Shown here one piece after another: positions 28,765-39,439 of a DNA stretch of 64,000 bases; within the stretch, counting starts at the first letter, position 1, and each line of letters begins with the position of its first letter. The notes beneath the pieces are model-generated. The model saw nothing but the letters and a program-made list of their open reading frames with translations. It had not been told where the DNA came from and did not search any database. The DNA comes from Ascarosepion bandense (Eukaryota > Mollusca > Cephalopoda > Sepiida > Sepiidae), in the NCBI GenBank assembly GCA_037127315.1, contig JBBBDQ010000421.1:988501-1052500 (forward strand). The letters run 5' to 3'. Position numbers and translations under genes: made by a program.

Positions 28765-29525
28765 TTGTTTAACGTCATTCTTATATGATTTCGCACACTG
28801 TTAGAATAAACAAATACTGTTCATTACCTATTTCGCAAAGTATTTTCGCAATTATATTATTTTCTGTTTTTACTATGTTACTATTATTATTATTATCGTG
28901 TCATTTTTCATCATATTTCCATTTCTTCTATGGTTGCACTACGAACCAAATCTCCAGGAAGACCTAAGGCAGGTGGTGGCGTGTTGTTATGGCTCCATTT
29001 CATGCTTTTTTTCTATCTTCCCCATTATCCCTAGCCTTACATAGACAAAGTTCTCCTTAGTGTGTGGGTTGTACTTAATAAGACAATTTTTTGTATATCT
29101 CTTAAGCTGGGGTTTCCAGGGATTATTGCAATGTGTTTTTTTGTTCTATTTTTTATCATTCCAAGTGCACCTACTATCACTGGTACAACTCTTGTTTTCA
29201 ATTTCCACATTTTTTTCTATTTCAATTTCCAGGTCTTTATATTTTGACAGTTTTTCAAATTCCTTGGTTGCTATGTTACAATCCGCTGGACAAGCCATAT
29301 CAATTAATAGACAAGTTTTTTCTTTCTGGTTTTTAACAATAATGTCCGGCCTATTTCCTTCAATTTCTCTATCTGTGTAGATGACATAATCCCATAGAAT
29401 GGTGACATTTTTTAAATTGAACCCGTGCTGTCAAAAATGACGGTAAAATAATTATAACGATATGCCGTGTAAAATGACGGCTATATAAATATTGATGTAC
29501 CTACGACTGAGTATCTTACAATAAG
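28765..29525 (-). mobile_element. Composite element: relative of the 26929-27330 insert carrying a LINE fragment
   Basis: Minus-strand order: ACTCAGTCGTAGGTACATCA, CCGTCATTTTACACGGCATA and CCGTCATTTTTGACAGCAC (29520-29424), then LINE coding sequence (29406-28995), its 3' UTR, a short AAT tract, and ATAATTGCGAAAATACTTTG with AAATCATATAAGAATGA (28880-28765). The outer parts match 27040-27330 in order, but there the LINE part is absent. Either a 5'-truncated LINE inserted into a copy of that element, or the shorter copy lost it. The AAT tract at the junction agrees with a LINE tail. Confidence 0.65.
28995..29406 (-). pseudogene. LINE ORF C-terminal fragment
   Basis: Minus strand reads VTILWDYVIYTDREIEGNRP, then DIIVKNQKEKTCLLIDMACP and EFEKLSKYKDLEIEIEK. 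In a shifted frame it continues CTSDSRCTWND, then WKPQLKRYTKNCLIKYNPHT. The pattern (WD...TDR.I.ANRPDI..K......LIDM..P.D.N...KE.EKLSKYKDLEIEI) is a widespread C-terminal end of a LINE polyprotein beyond the reverse transcriptase. Two frameshifts and a stop mark it as dead. A second, shorter copy lies at 8365-8560. The family name is uncertain. Confidence 0.8.
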
Positions 29526-30400
29526 ACACGAGAAAAAAAATAACCCTAACCACCTAGCGTAATAAAAGAGAAAACTTATTATTATAATAAAGAGAATTAT
29601 TATTAAAGGTTACAATTAAAGTGTATATAAGATAATGTAGATTAATTTTAAACACATTATCAAAAATTACGTTTACGTTATCCAAAATTAAAAGATACAC
29701 ACCGAGAAGCAGAAAAGACACTACAATATTCTCTGATACTATTATAGCAATCTTGAGAAAGCCCAACATTTTGTTTTATGATCAGTTATAAGATACCATG
29801 ACAAGTCTTAAAGTGGAAAGTGCCCTTGAATTGGGTTTTATTACTGCAAGCAACTGACATTCAGGATTTAAAGAATAATTTGTCTTTTTTGAGTAACCAT
29901 TAAGTGGGTTTGATCCACTGAATCTAAGGCAAGACTATAAATGTCAAGCTCTTAGCGTCTTTTTTTCAAACTCTTGCTCCGATTTATCACTGACATCAAA
30001 ACAGATTTACGAGGAGAATACGTAGAAATGGTTTTATTTGTAAAACCCTTCCAAGGGCAGTTCATCACTTTTCTTGAAATATATGAATACTTCTCTTGAT
30101 TCTTTAAAGAAGTTAAAAAAGTGGTTAAAAGGCCAATCAAAAAGATTTGAACAACTAATGTGTACAGCTTTGCTTGTCATGATCATCATTTGTATTTACT
30201 AAAGTTCCATAGCAGTCGACTCAATAATCCAAGATTTTGCTCAGTATTATTACTGGCTTCAGTAATGGTTTTGTCTGAATTTTTCTTCTTCTTCCAAAGA
30301 TTTTGAAAATTCTGATCAATTCGCAAGTCTTTTTGGGGTTATTCCAAGCACGTTAGTAATGAAAAGTGCGACTTACTTTTATATTCCGCACTACTTTTTT
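29526..30400. other. Anonymous AT-rich DNA
   Basis: The frames at 29554-29769 and 29952-30140 (minus) show no recognised domain. Nothing else seen. Confidence 0.4.
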
Positions 30401-30407
30401 AACTTTT

Positions 30408-30915
30408 TTTTTTTAATCATGTCGCCCCAAGCAAGGCATTCCATTGCCACTATAGCGCAGGGGGTTACACAGGGCGATAGACGAGTTAGGATGTACATTG
30501 GGGAAGAGTTGGAGAGAATGGGTGTGAGTTAGTGTGTTAGAAGGTGTCTATTAACCTTACATTTAAACTCCTGGAGGTTATAGCCGTCGGGGAAGCAAGC
30601 ATGCGGAAGGGAATTCCACAGAAGGGAAGTGCGAGGAAAGAAGCTGTTGGAGTAGAAATTGCGGTTACATTTCATCGGTTTCACTGTAAAAGGGTGGGAC
30701 CTAGTTGCCAATCTAGTATCTCGTGCAAATTCACATCTAGGGGGCACCAGTGATTTAAGTTCGTTAGAGCAGAAGCCATAAAAGTATTTATAGAAGAGGC
30801 ACAGGGAAGCCACGTCACGCCGGTGAGAGAGTGACTACAGGCGGTTAGCTAAGTCGGTATCAATCACATTACAGATTCTTCGCTGTATTTTGTTAACATA
30901 GCTTCGGCTGAGGTA
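30408..30915 (-). pseudogene. CR1/I-like LINE C-terminus with 3' UTR
   Basis: Best preserved LINE end here. The minus-strand frame up to 30529 reads LSHRRDVASLCLFYKYFYGF, then CSNELKSLVPPRCEFARDTR, a SHPFTV segment, SFFPRTSLLWNSLPHACFPD and YNLQEFKCKVNRHL before a stop. Upstream, with one stop, an RIQRRICNVID-like piece is visible to about 30915. This is the post-RT tail typical of CR1/I-type LINEs. The 3' UTR (30528-30408) ends with AACCCCCTGCGCTATAGTGG, AATGGAATGCCTTGCTTGGG and ATGATTAAAAAA. It is a 5'-truncated copy. Same family: 21133-21285, 23490-23785, 59790-60045 and probably 61838-62075. Confidence 0.82.
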
Positions 30916-31179
30916 AACTATAAATTTTAAATTATACAGTAAAGTAAAACATGTTCAGTTTGAAAATAAAATAAATCGTTTCTCACCTACTTCCAAATTT
31001 ACTCTGTAGTCGACAGCGGCATTAATTTTCCGGCAGGTTTTACTTCTCTTATCGAAGATCTTGTCATTGTTCTTTTAATGACAAGATCTGTTCTGGCTTG
31101 CATGGGTGATCCATTTTACTTTCAGTTACATAGAATTGTATGTTATTTTGATATTTAGTATTCTTTTATATGCCGTGTT
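30916..31179. other. Anonymous DNA
   Basis: A pair of inverted words, CTTATCGAAGATCTTGTCAT and ATGACAAGATCTG, lies near 31046-31090. No gene. Confidence 0.4.
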
Positions 31180-31590
31180 CCTTAAAGAAGGTAACGATCA
31201 TAGTTCTCTAGAACTTTTCTCCATTGTAGCTCTAAGCCATGTTTGTTCCCTTACTAACGTCCCTTGTTCATATCCTGCCATACATTTGCACAAACTCGTT
31301 AGGTAGGTTTTTTCTTTTTGGGCCTCTTGTCTTCAATATACTCTGTTATATGTTAAATTCTTCAAGCCCTTTTTTCTCATTATGTGCTGCAGAAATTTCA
31401 ACTGATTTTTTCTGATTTTAAGTATAACTGTTCTTTTTGTTTCATTTTTTAGAAGATTTCTTCGGTGCTACGTTCTTTGTATTTTCAGCATCGTTCTATA
31501 GAATGCCATCTGTGTTGTCTCAAAATTATTCTTCATCTCTGAAGAAAGTATCTATAATTTTCCGCCATATAGCAACAGTAAACATACTTT
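31180..31590 (-). pseudogene. Old RTE-like LINE C-terminal fragment
   Basis: Minus strand gives QMAFYRTMLKIQRT, then NETKRTVILKIRKNQLKFLQ, HIMRKKGLKNLTYN and, after a frameshift, KEKTYLTSLCKCMAGYEQGT. The same sequence of motifs occurs at 11239-11718 and 1985-2390 but with more substitutions here, so this is the oldest of the three. It has stops and a frameshift and is 5' truncated. Confidence 0.7.
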
Positions 31591-31611
31591 ATTTTTCTTT
31601 TGGGCAGATCC

Positions 31612-31774
31612 ATTATTCACAAAGGTATATCACGATCAGTTAGAGTGAAAGTTTAAATTAGATACATTTACACATAATTTAAAGTGGACAATTATTCACA
31701 AAGGTATATCACGATCAGTTAGAGTGAAAGTTTAAATTAGATACATTTACACATAATTTAAAGTGGACAATTAT
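31612..31774. repeat. Perfect 79-bp tandem duplication
   Basis: A 79-base unit starting ATTATTCACAAAGGTATATC is repeated immediately (first at 31612, second at 31691), without visible differences. Very recent duplication or an assembly duplication. Confidence 0.9.
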
Positions 31775-32333
31775 TTTTCAAAATTGAGTGACAAAAGAAA
31801 GTTTATGAAATTCCTTTTTTGTGGAGAAATAATAACAAGCAATAAGATTCTACATTATTCAAACAGAAAAATTATCAAATTAGAGATTTTTCATTTATTC
31901 TAAAATAGTTTATTTGTTTGTATTAATCATTTTTGCGGAAAAAATTATAATATTCTCGAAGGCTGGAACCTTAAATATTTTTGGAGGGGAAACCATAATA
32001 GAATTACAAGACAGTATTTTTTAAAAGAAGGATTCTGATTGGATGAAAAAAACAAGTTTCACTCCTTCAAAAGTTCTTGGCTTTTAAGAGCTTGTTTTGT
32101 AGAAGAGCGATCACATCTTTTTAAAGGAGAACTTTTGGTTTTCTATAAATCAGTCTGCGGAATATTGAATTTAAGTCAAAGAACTCCAGATAACACACGT
32201 TTATCAAAACATTCTTTTCAAATACTTTTTTTTTATTTCGGTCAGAAATCGTTTTTCAATATTTATAAGCGACAAGTTTACTAGTCTATCATGTGACGTT
32301 GTTGAACATAAATAATTTTTAATCATTTTAAGT
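31775..32333. other. Anonymous AT-rich DNA
   Basis: The frame 32039-32284 lacks a recognised domain; nothing else is seen. Confidence 0.4.
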
Positions 32334-32862
32334 TTAGAAAACTGCTACTGTTAGCAACAGTCTGTATGCCCCAGATAATTCACCAAAGCATTCTTTGCCA
32401 TATTTAATAATACACTTAAATACATCAAGAGGATCAAAGAGTATCTCTTTACCTCTAGCTCGAATTAGCAAAATGAAATCCATCACTTCATTGTATAAAA
32501 GAACACTACCAATACCATCTGGATATTGATTTTGAACATCCAAACAATCATTTCGAAGGCGTGCTTTCTCATTTTTATTGTCTAATAAATGCAGGTTAAG
32601 AAGCAATTAAAATTTTTTTCTTAATTCTGCCTCCCTCTTGAATCTCAACAACTAAACGTTGTGCTATACTTAATGACCAGTCCAGATGAATCACCATATA
32701 TAAGTGGGGTCCATCTCCACTGCCATACAGTGCTTTTTGGAGACATTTCTTAAAACCTGGTGGTGTCATTTCAACACTATTTAAATTTAAATTTTCTTTA
32801 CAGATGTGACCAAATGACTTGCATCCAGATATAAATATTTTAAAATAGGTACCTCTACTCAT
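32334..32862 (-). pseudogene. Unidentified coding-like sequence, possibly hAT transposase derived
   Basis: Two minus-strand frames overlap by 11 bases in different phases: 32862-32596 (88 codons, MSRGTYFKIFISGCKSFGHI onward) and 32606-32334 (90 codons). Both have protein-like composition, unlike nearby AT-rich frames. The second ends FGELSGAYRLLLTVAVF. An AYRLLLT.PV string is found in hAT-type (ZMYM1-like) transposases just before their VASAERSFSKLK motif, but the rest (IHLDWSLSIAQRLVVEIQEG, EVMDFILLIRARGKEI) is not recognised. The single frameshift between frames argues for a decayed gene or transposon. A host exon cannot be excluded. Confidence 0.35.
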
Positions 32863-33162
32863 TTTCGATACCTAAATTTAAATAGAATTTTTAAAACGTT
32901 TTCCTGCAGCATTAATTTTTGCTTTAATTTAAAGCCAAGAGATTAAATTTACTAATTCCAGTAAGCAAAATACTCTGGTGTATTTCAAACCGAAATTATA
33001 TTGATTAAAATCTAAAATTCAATTTTTCGGCCATTTTTTCATTGATCGACACATTTTGTAAACAGAAGCCAATTCTCTGTTTTAAAAAATCTTGCAAAAA
33101 TAAAATATACATTGCTGAAGCATTATTTTATTCAAATTAGCAAATGTAAACTTACCTTAATC
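32863..33162. other. Anonymous DNA
   Basis: GATACCTAAATTTAAATAG near 32872 resembles GATACCTAATTTAAGTG near 34679 in the same orientation. Otherwise nothing is recognised. Confidence 0.35.
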
Positions 33163-34690
33163 TAGATACCTCCACGAATTTGCTGAAAAAACAGCATAGT
33201 ATGAGGAAAAAAGGCCCCAAACTAAATGAAAACAAAGTTTTATCGGTTAAATGTTCATGTTATCATTCTTAAAACTATACCAATTTTTTTTATTAAGATA
33301 AACTTTTAATTGGTTTTATAAACAATATATATTAAGAATATCATAGTCTGAAAAGAAAAAAAAATTACAAGAATTGTTTTCATTTTTATTATAATAAATT
33401 ATAAAGTTTCAAAACTCTTTTAAAATTCCCTCCTTCATCGATAACGCTAGGTTGTTTACTTAATGCATGAAGACTATATTTATTAATTGGAAACTGAAAA
33501 GCTTAATACAAATAATCGAGCCATTCGATTTTTAAAATAATTAAAACATTTTAATTGTGTGCGTATGATGACTCATATTTTCTTTTTACGGGTGGCTATA
33601 CATGATATGTATCATTAAAAGGTCACGTGTTTCAAATGTTGCGCTCCTTACAGGGAAAAAATTATATAAACATTTTCGGCAGGGTACATTTCATTCATCT
33701 TACTTCCGTGTTTCCAATGCTCTCCGTTTCAGCATTCAATGGGGTTTGTAAATCATCCCTTCAAAATTAAAAAATGTATATTCTAATTTGTAGTTTCCTA
33801 ATTTTGTTAAAAAATGATTGCAAAATTCAAAATTTATGGATGTATCTAATAAAGAATATGAAAAATAGATATTAGAAATAAAAAATAATAAATGCCATAA
33901 CATTTATAAATTATTGAGTTACCTCTGTTGTTATATAATTTCATTCTATTATTAAATTGTAAAATTAGTTTAAAAGAAAGTTTTATATTATTTTTATTTT
34001 TATTTTACATAAACATCTTCAAACGTAAGGCTATAAAGCTAACCTAACTAAAATTCTATAAAATATTGGATGATTGCTGAAAATGTTGTGTTAAAATTTT
34101 AATTTTACTATATAGTTAAAAACCGAAAGACGAAGAGTACCATTAAGCTGACATAATTTCAAGTAATACTAATTTAATTATTATTAGGTATATGGGCGAA
34201 CTATCACGAATTTCAGGAAATTAATTTGTGAGGCGGATAACAAATGTAAAAAAATATTTCAATAAGATTTTCTAAAAATAATTATTTCAAAAATGTTTTC
34301 AGTTATTTATGAATAAATCTTTAAATTTTTATCAAAATCTGACCATTATTTGATTTTTGCAAAAATTTTCAAATTAATGTGATTTTCACCGGCAAAAATG
34401 TGACTTGAGTAATATTACATTTGCTGTAATAAACCCTTGTAAAAATTGCGTCACTCACGGACGAAAGAAAGAAAAAAAGATTTTATACCAACATTTCGAA
34501 CGTGTTAGAAAGAGTTGAAAAAAATTAATAGTAAATAAAAAAAATAGTATGATCTATCCGTTTAATAATAATATGAACATTTTCCCGATAAAACTTTGTT
34601 TTTATTTAGTTTGGGGTCTTTCATACTATGCTGTTTTTTTTTTTCAGTGAATTCGTGGAGGTGCCTATTTTATTTTTGATACCTAATTTA
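33163..34690. mobile_element. 1.5-kb element with ~110-bp terminal inverted repeats
   Basis: The left arm (about 33168-33275) holds ACCTCCACGAATTTGCTGAA, AACAGCATAGTATGA, CCCCAAACTAAAT and CAAAGTTTTATCGG followed by AAATGTTCAT. The right arm (about 34545-34690) carries the same blocks in inverse complement, in the expected order. The 1.25-kb interior is AT-rich with no coding potential. No clear target-site duplication is seen, so superfamily is unknown. It lies next to the unidentified coding-like stretch. Confidence 0.65.
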
Positions 34691-35129
34691 AGTGTATTTG
34701 TTAAATAAAAACAATAATAATATACTCCATCGGAAGTGCCTCCGCCCGGGACCACCGCCCTATCGTCCCCGCTTTGCACGCTTTGCATATTTTATGATTG
34801 ATATTACATAAAGTTCAATCATATTTTGTTTGCTATTATCGAACTTTTCTTAATACATTGTTTAGTTTTTGGAAAGCATCATTAGCTATTCCAATGTACC
34901 TGCGCATTGCTGTGTTGCATTTTGCATTTTGCGCTGAAATACTTAACTTCTAGACTTGATTGATTTTTACATCTCACATTCGTAGCTCTCATCTTGCTAG
35001 CGACCTCCTAGTAATTTATTAGTAGTTTGTTCACGTTCTTTTATATGCTCTGTTTATTTTTCCCACTCTTTCTTTTGTCTGGGATGTGATACTAAAAGTA
35101 CTGCAGCTGCAGAAGCAGTAGATGTCTCT
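34691..35129. other. Anonymous DNA
   Basis: Includes a GC-rich patch near 34738-34780. No gene recognised. Confidence 0.4.
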
Positions 35130-35330
35130 AGGACAAGCGAGTCAAATGGGGACCATCCGTTTTTAGACTGGTTTTGAATTCAGTTTCTACAATGATGGCT
35201 AGCCAAGGCTAGATAAACCAATCTCTTCTGTTATCTGAAAGGAGAAGATGCAGGTTCAAGCTTTTCCCACGGGCATTTGCGCAAAAAGTGAACCCAATAG
35301 ACTAGCTCAGAATTTCATCTCGTTTTGCCA
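35130..35330 (-). mobile_element. Very diverged OR-type SINE, copy 7
   Basis: Scattered matches in the right order on the minus strand: TAGACTGGTTTTGAATT, GCCAAGGCTAGATAAACCAA, TCTGTTATCTGAAAGGAG, CCCACGGGCATTTGCGC and AAGTGAACCCAA. The tRNA head is not recognisable. Confidence 0.5.
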
Positions 35331-35708
35331 TTTCCACTTTTTTACACAACTCGCACGTCCCTCATCGTCTACGTTTGCTATTTTGTGCAACCATGTCTAT
35401 TTTCGCTTTAATATTGGGATTCTTATAGAATTGTTCCGGATTCCAATTAACAACGAATGTAGTTTCGCTTTCACATTTATATTTTTTGTCAGTATAATTA
35501 CATCTTTCACTATTTTGTCTTGCTTAGCCTTTTAGTCCTTTAATATGAGAATCGATTCAATCCTCAATGTTAACAAAATCCCCTTCCTCCTTTCTTCCCA
35601 TCAACCCAATCTATAGCGTCTAAGTCTTTATGCATTGCTACCAAACGTTCTTTAATCCCAAATTTACGTAGATTTAGAAGGACCACCATGTATGTATAAA
35701 TCTAAGAT
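35331..35708. other. Anonymous DNA
   Basis: Covered partly by a 95-codon frame (35248-35535) that begins inside the SINE relic and has no recognised domain. Confidence 0.4.
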
Positions 35709-35709
35709 C

Positions 35710-36014
35710 AGTCAGTCAGTTACTTTCCATACGTGATACACGCTTGGGAAATCGTGTGTCTTTCAATCTGACTAGGCAGAAGTTTTTTTCCCGCGGTAGT
35801 TTTCCATTACTTTCTAAGGTAGACCAATTGCCAGCCAAGGCTATAAAACCCAATCTGTCCAGCTATTCAGCCCATACCTGGAGGAAGAAGAGGTGGATTA
35901 GTAGCTCTCCCTACGTTATTTGTGCGTAAGTGAATGAAACGAATTCGATTGGAATTTGAACACGGATCTCCGATCTCTCATACCGAGCTTATATTCATTA
36001 CACCACAATGCACA
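35710..36014 (-). mobile_element. OR-type SINE, copy 8
   Basis: Minus-strand full-length but diverged copy: CAGTCAGTCAGTTACTTTCC at the 3' end, GCCAAGGCTATAAAACCCAA in the body and CACCACAATGCACATC at the head. The 3' hairpin is disrupted. Confidence 0.8.
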
Positions 36015-36937
36015 TCGGATATATATTCAATGTAAAGTTTCAGATTTTGACCCAATTTCATAACCACCTTTCTGTTGTGTACCTGCACTTAGTTCTAGGC
36101 ATTATAATTATTCTAAAATAACCAATTTACGATACAATGCTATTTAAAAGTGGAATCCCGTTTGTAGACACAGTAAGTAGCAATAGTGATCGAGACACGA
36201 CAGTAAACCACTTTACACAAGTACAGACAACAGGTACTCACTTGTAAGAATGCCAGACACCAACAATAATAATAACAAAGGCAGCAATAACTACTGAAAT
36301 GATGGTTGATCTACTTATGTAGATTGGATAATGCTTGTATTGGCCCTGCTAATTACAGGCTTTTGAAGCACTCGTAAAGTTGCTTGTCTAGCCTCATTAC
36401 TTTGAACTTTGTCTTTTAAGCATTGACAAATCACTTAGTGTCATAAATTGCAACTGGTGTCGATGAGAAATAGAATATCTCTCGTGTTTACACGAGAAAA
36501 TTTGGGATTGCCAAATTTTTGTTGATCAAGGAGCAAAATTATTAATGATTTTTTAATTGAAATGATTTCTTAATTGATTAAAGGCAAAAAAGGAAAAGGT
36601 TTTACAATACTGTTAAATTTTAACCCCCTTTTTAGCATTATGTTTGAGTAATATGAGCCTGAAAACTGCCCATCAGATTTCGACTGGCAATGTAGAAAGG
36701 AATTTAATAGTGAGCAAATATGTGATTTTAATTTCACGTTTATTTATGAATAAGGAAGTTTTATTCAAATTATATTTTCTCCCTAAAGCTTGTTTACTCT
36801 TTGAGATGTTAATCATTATTGATTGGATTTAGTTACCAACATTTATATAATTTCAAAGAATACATATTTTGGTTGTGACATACATACCATTTCAAAATAA
36901 CAAATATTTAACACACACACGAGCGAGCGCACATATA
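36015..36937. other. Anonymous AT-rich DNA
   Basis: No gene recognised; frame 36644-36832 has no recognised domain. A CA/CGAG-rich patch lies near 36912-36932. Confidence 0.4.
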
Positions 36938-37156
36938 TATAGTCATCCGTAGACAGATTTGTTTCGTTGTATCGTAGCTCATCGGTGCGGTTAAATATCC
37001 GATTCTAGTCAGAACAGAAACCCGACCGAACTAACATCAGCCGGCGATCCTACCTCTGAGCTATTGGCGTTTGGTAGAGGAAAGCAAAGTTTAGCGTGTT
37101 ATATACAATGTAAATACAGGCCAGTAGCCAAGAGTGTTCAAATTTATTACTGAATA
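36938..37156 (-). mobile_element. Hammerhead-bearing tRNA-derived SINE, copy C (diverged)
   Basis: Minus-strand full-length copy: leader from CAGTAATAAATTTGAACAC (37156), tRNA-like A box TAGCTCAGAGGTAGG, a degraded B box (GGTTTCTGTTC), and the ribozyme region at 36990-36947. There the first core box reads CCGATGA instead of CTGATGA and stem II has lost pairs, so it should be inactive, while GAAAC and the GTC site remain. Confidence 0.75.
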
Positions 37157-37278
37157 AAAGGTGCGTAAATGCGTGAGTAGCTATTGTTTTTTTTTTTCTG
37201 TTTTTTTTTTTTAGTCTACCATTTCTCTATAGTACTCAATCGGGGTGCGAGAGCGTAAATAGTCATCCGCAGACAGAT

Positions 37279-37326
<48 letters not shown>
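37157..37326. repeat. Ribozyme 3' fragment (copy C2) and (TA)n tract
   Basis: AATAGTCATCCGCAGACAG at 37258-37276 is the complement of the 3' end of the hammerhead SINE, cut within stem III and continued by (TA)n at about 37281-37326. It lies about 100 bases beyond the leader of copy C in the same (minus) orientation, so two ribozyme cleavage sites are about 320 bases apart. Confidence 0.65.
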
Positions 37327-37329
<3 letters not shown>

Positions 37330-37695
37330 GGGGGTCCTCGTTTCCGAGCAGCCCCGTCTGCTAGCAAATCCCTATTAAAGAACTACTGTGGTTTATACCG
37401 CAACTATACTGAGCAGACCTTAGTTACAGTTTATGGGAAAGATAACAATCTAGTGACCATTTTTTTTTTTAACAAGGCCACCACGCTCAAACCCTAGGTA
37501 ACGAGGAGTTGCGATTTCGTGTTAACAAAAACCATCGACAGTTGCCAAACGTTTCCGTCTACACAATTTCACTCGCAATGCATGATTTTAGGCACTTTCT
37601 CAGACTGATATAATCAAATAGAAATCTCTTTAACAAGTAGACATAGGTAAACATGGGTCTTTTGGCCAGAAATCGAATGTTCTAAGCACTCGCTT
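37327..37695. other. Anonymous DNA
   Basis: Moderately GC-richer stretch with a G run at 37326-37334. Nothing recognised. Confidence 0.4.
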
Positions 37696-37699
37696 ATAA

Positions 37700-37912
37700 A
37701 CAGCGTTCATTCAGTAATGAATTAGAACACTCTACTGGCGCAGGATACATCATACGCTAAAAAAGTCTGCCTACTTCTACCGAGCGCCCATGGCTCAGAG
37801 GTGGAATCGCCGACTGTCACCAATTCGATTAGGTTTCAATCCTGGGTAAAAAGCAATTGGATGTCTAACCGTACTGATGAGCGAAACAGATTTGTCTGCG
37901 GATGACTATATA
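37700..37912 (+). mobile_element. Hammerhead-bearing tRNA-derived SINE, copy D (stem II deleted)
   Basis: Plus-strand full copy: TTCAGTAATGAATTAGAACA leader, CTTCTACCGAGCGCCC, A box TGGCTCAGAGGT, B box GGTTTCAATCC, then the ribozyme region 37869-37901. CTGATGA is followed by only GC before GAAAC, so 11 bases forming stem II have been lost. Stems I and III and the GTC site are intact. Followed by GGATGACTATATA and a TA tract. Copies C and D are inverted around the TA tract at 37281. Confidence 0.8.
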
Positions 37913-38500
37913 TATATATATATAAAGTTTTAAGGTGTGCTATATTTATAGGATAAAGTGCTCAATATCAGAGATAGAGCGTATGTAAATATAAAAGAGT
38001 GAACATTGAAGTCAACGCTCAGGGGCGACAGACTGTTTTATGCTAAGCGCAAACATGCCACATCTATATACATAACTTCAAATGGTTATTTTTTAGTGGT
38101 TACCCGTATTTGAGGAGAACGCCCCGTTTTTAAAAAATAAAATCCACTAATTATTTAGAAATTGCTTTGTTTATGATTCAGATACACAAATTGAACAGAT
38201 ACGGCTTTCGAGAAAAATCTGAACAAGATGTTGCTTTAAGGCAAATAGAAACGCGTTTGGCTGTAAGACACTAAATAGCAGGGTGGTTTAAAGCACGCAG
38301 ATCATCCAGTAGTGTCCCTCTTACGAAGCGTTCAATTTCGGGCGAAGAACACATTTTCTTTATCAATTTTTCTCGAATGTGCAGACCTGTAGACGAAATA
38401 AATATTGTTTGAAAAATGAGACGTTCTTGTCAAAAACGAGTATCCACTAAAATAATAAATATATATGGGATTAAAAATAAAAACTGATTAAGTATTAAAA
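37913..38500. other. Anonymous DNA
   Basis: CTCAATATCAGAGATAGAG near 37962 matches 26235. No gene recognised. Confidence 0.4.
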
Positions 38501-38501
38501 A

Positions 38502-38565
<64 letters not shown>
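38501..38565. repeat. (TA)n(GA)n microsatellite
   Basis: TA run followed by a short GA run. Confidence 0.95.
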
Positions 38566-38956
38566 AGAATATATAAAACTTTCGGAATCTAACGTTAATC
38601 TCATCTTACTTAGCAAGAGAAAGGAAATAATATGCTCAAAGTTTGTTTTTTTCTTAAATAAAAGTCTTCAACTCGAATTACTTTCGTACAACTCAAATTA
38701 AACAATACTGCTATATAGGTGTCATACACTTCGAAGGTCAAATAAATCAATTACATATCTACTGTAAAATTCACAGCCTAAAATTAAAAATGTTGTTAAC
38801 TGTCGTACTTTTAGCAATTAAATGTCCTTATCAAGAAAGTTAATGATATCAGCTTAAAATGTAGAATTCTGATTAATTTCATTCTGGCACTTGTTAGAAA
38901 CATTAGAAATATTATAATTTTAATTTCTAAACTTTTATTTCTTGCCATATAGGACG
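38566..38956. other. Anonymous AT-rich DNA
   Basis: Nothing recognised. Confidence 0.4.
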
Positions 38957-39060
38957 ATTTTTAATAGAGGCCAAACCGCGGCTCACGAGCCACATGCAGC
39001 TCTTTGACGTTTAATATGCGGCTCGTTGAAATATGTTTGCTGTACTCCTTCTTTTTATCA
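38957..39060. mobile_element. Possible hAT-like element end
   Basis: GGCCAAACCGCGGCTCACGA and GCCACATGCAGCTCTTTG, followed by ATGCGGCTCGTTG, resemble the GCGGCTCGCGAGCC-type ends of a widespread hAT group. Only one end is seen. Confidence 0.35.
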
Positions 39061-39106
39061 GAATATAAAAGGTAAATAAGAAAAATATCAAGCGTTACAA
39101 TTAGTT

Positions 39107-39306
39107 CAGTCAGTTAAGTGCCATACGGGATATAGAACCTAATCTGTCCTGTTATTTAACCCATAACTGGAAAGAAATGACGGATTAATACCTTTCCCAA
39201 GAGTATTTGCGCGTAAGTGAATACAAAGAATTCAACTGGAATTTGAACTCGGCTCCCCGATTTGTCCTTAAGAGTCGATATCCAATGCACCACAACGTAC
39301 ATTCTG
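39107..39306 (-). mobile_element. OR-type SINE, copy 9 (internal deletion)
   Basis: Minus-strand copy with both ends but about 105 bases missing inside: CAGTTAAGTGCCATACGG joins directly to GATATAGAACCTAATCTGTC, removing the 3' hairpin region. CAATTAGTT at 39098-39106 and 39307-39315 is a target-site duplication, so the deletion may have been present when it inserted or occurred afterwards. Confidence 0.85.
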
Positions 39307-39439
39307 CAATTAGTTACTTAGTATGAATTGAGACCCCGTTGGATTACAACGTAAGTGTAAATGTTCATGTTAGTAAAAAATCTCTAACATCATGGATGTG
39401 GTGATAAAGAATACCTAGAATCAAGGATCCAGTGGTTTT

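Noticed and set aside
29060..29380. 106-codon plus-strand frame starting MCGLYLIRQFF, also seen at 8246-8494 on the minus strand
   Set aside because: Antisense of LINE coding sequence in both places; the sense strand carries the recognised LINE motif.
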